DNA of 64,000 nucleotides from Tupaia tana (Eukaryota > Chordata > Mammalia > Scandentia > Tupaiidae), in assembly GCA_026018925.1 (NCBI GenBank), contig JAKSZU010000012.1:42881218-42945217 (forward strand), written 5' to 3'. Below the pieces are notes generated by a model, which did not search any database, was not told the origin of the DNA, and was given only the letters and a program-made list of their open reading frames with translations. The first letter of the stretch is position 1; every line of letters starts with the position of its first letter. The translations under genes and the position numbers were made by a program. Shown in pieces: positions 63,915 to 64,000 of this stretch.

Positions 63915-64000
63915 GACCGCACCGAGCAAACCCCAACCTGCAGCCCGCGGAGCCCAAGGTCAGGAAGTCAAAATGGCTGAGTGGGCCGGAAGTTCCGGGG
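63570..64000 (-). promoter_or_regulatory. COX8A: COX8A CpG-rich promoter and 5' region (partial)
   Basis: CpG-rich sequence covers exon 1 and runs to the window edge. At 63986-63998 a perfect palindrome CCGGAAGTTCCGG holds two opposed ETS/GABP cores. AAAATGGCTG at 63970-63979 resembles a YY1 site. The island may extend past the window. Confidence 0.75.
63801..63914 (-). CDS. COX8A: COX8A coding exon 1 (presequence)
   Basis: ATG at 63914-63912 in the context GCGGTCATGTCC. The exon ends LGTM at the donor ATG|GTGAGG (donor starts 63800). An upstream in-frame ATG five codons earlier (MLGAV) has a weak claim, because homologs start at MS(I/V)LTPLL. Confidence 0.97.

Noticed and set aside
63912..63929. 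Upstream COX8A start (MLGAV before MSILTPLL)
   Set aside because: It is in frame, but it would extend the conserved presequence beyond the family's start. The ATG at 63914 matches homologs.

Overview
The window is nuclear DNA of a placental mammal. It carries spliced genes with GT-AG introns, CpG-island promoters and dense tRNA-derived SINEs. Three genes are recognised with exon-level certainty: the 3' half of MACROD1 (+ strand, last coding exon near 41.4 kb), all of OTUB1 (- strand, 42.75-49.92 kb) and all of COX8A (- strand, 60.60-63.91 kb). From memory, COX8A - OTUB1 - MACROD1 is the gene order at human 11q13, seen here in reverse orientation. The lineage is uncertain. One 7SL-RNA-derived SINE fragment (about 15.96-16.06 kb) argues for Euarchontoglires. 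No Alu, rodent B1/B2, rabbit C or tree-shrew Tu swarm is present, and tRNA-derived SINEs dominate. A colugo (Dermoptera) is my best guess, but it is an inference.

Layout. 1-24.06 kb is one MACROD1 intron. It holds two GC-rich CpG islands (4.07-5.15 and 10.88-11.10 kb), each containing a consensus splice donor on the - strand. These are candidate first exons of a transcript antisense to MACROD1. FLRT1 is known to lie antisense inside MACROD1 in other mammals, but its coding exon is not in this window. A 30-nt exon (24,056-24,085) encodes the first ADP-ribose-binding loop of the macrodomain. The next intron (24.09-39.77 kb) holds AT-rich, TAATTA-containing islands that look like conserved enhancers, an interstitial telomeric repeat and a MaLR-like LTR. 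Six further MACROD1 exons follow between 39,774 and about 41.72 kb.

OTUB1 converges on MACROD1, with 3' ends less than 1 kb apart. Its seven coding exons give 816 nt (271 residues plus stop), equal to the known human length, and its promoter island is at 49.45-50.13 kb. The 50.1-60.37 kb interval is intergenic and is the most SINE-dense part of the window. COX8A has two coding exons (69 residues) separated by a SINE-filled intron, and its promoter lies at the right edge.

The three genes do not form one pathway. MACROD1 is a largely mitochondrial ADP-ribosyl hydrolase, OTUB1 a K48-specific deubiquitinase and E2 inhibitor, and COX8A a cytochrome c oxidase subunit. Repeats come in layers: eroded L2, MIR, L1 and MaLR relics, then at least three tRNA-headed SINE types. 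I call these A (about 250 bp, tail ending in CCCTATAGCAAAAACCTCTC), B (about 150 bp, tail TGGTCAAATTAAAATAAAT) and C (about 250 bp, older, with a GCTTGAAAA junction). Many show exact target-site duplications or nesting. I see no prokaryote-type system, CRISPR array or intact retroviral gene.
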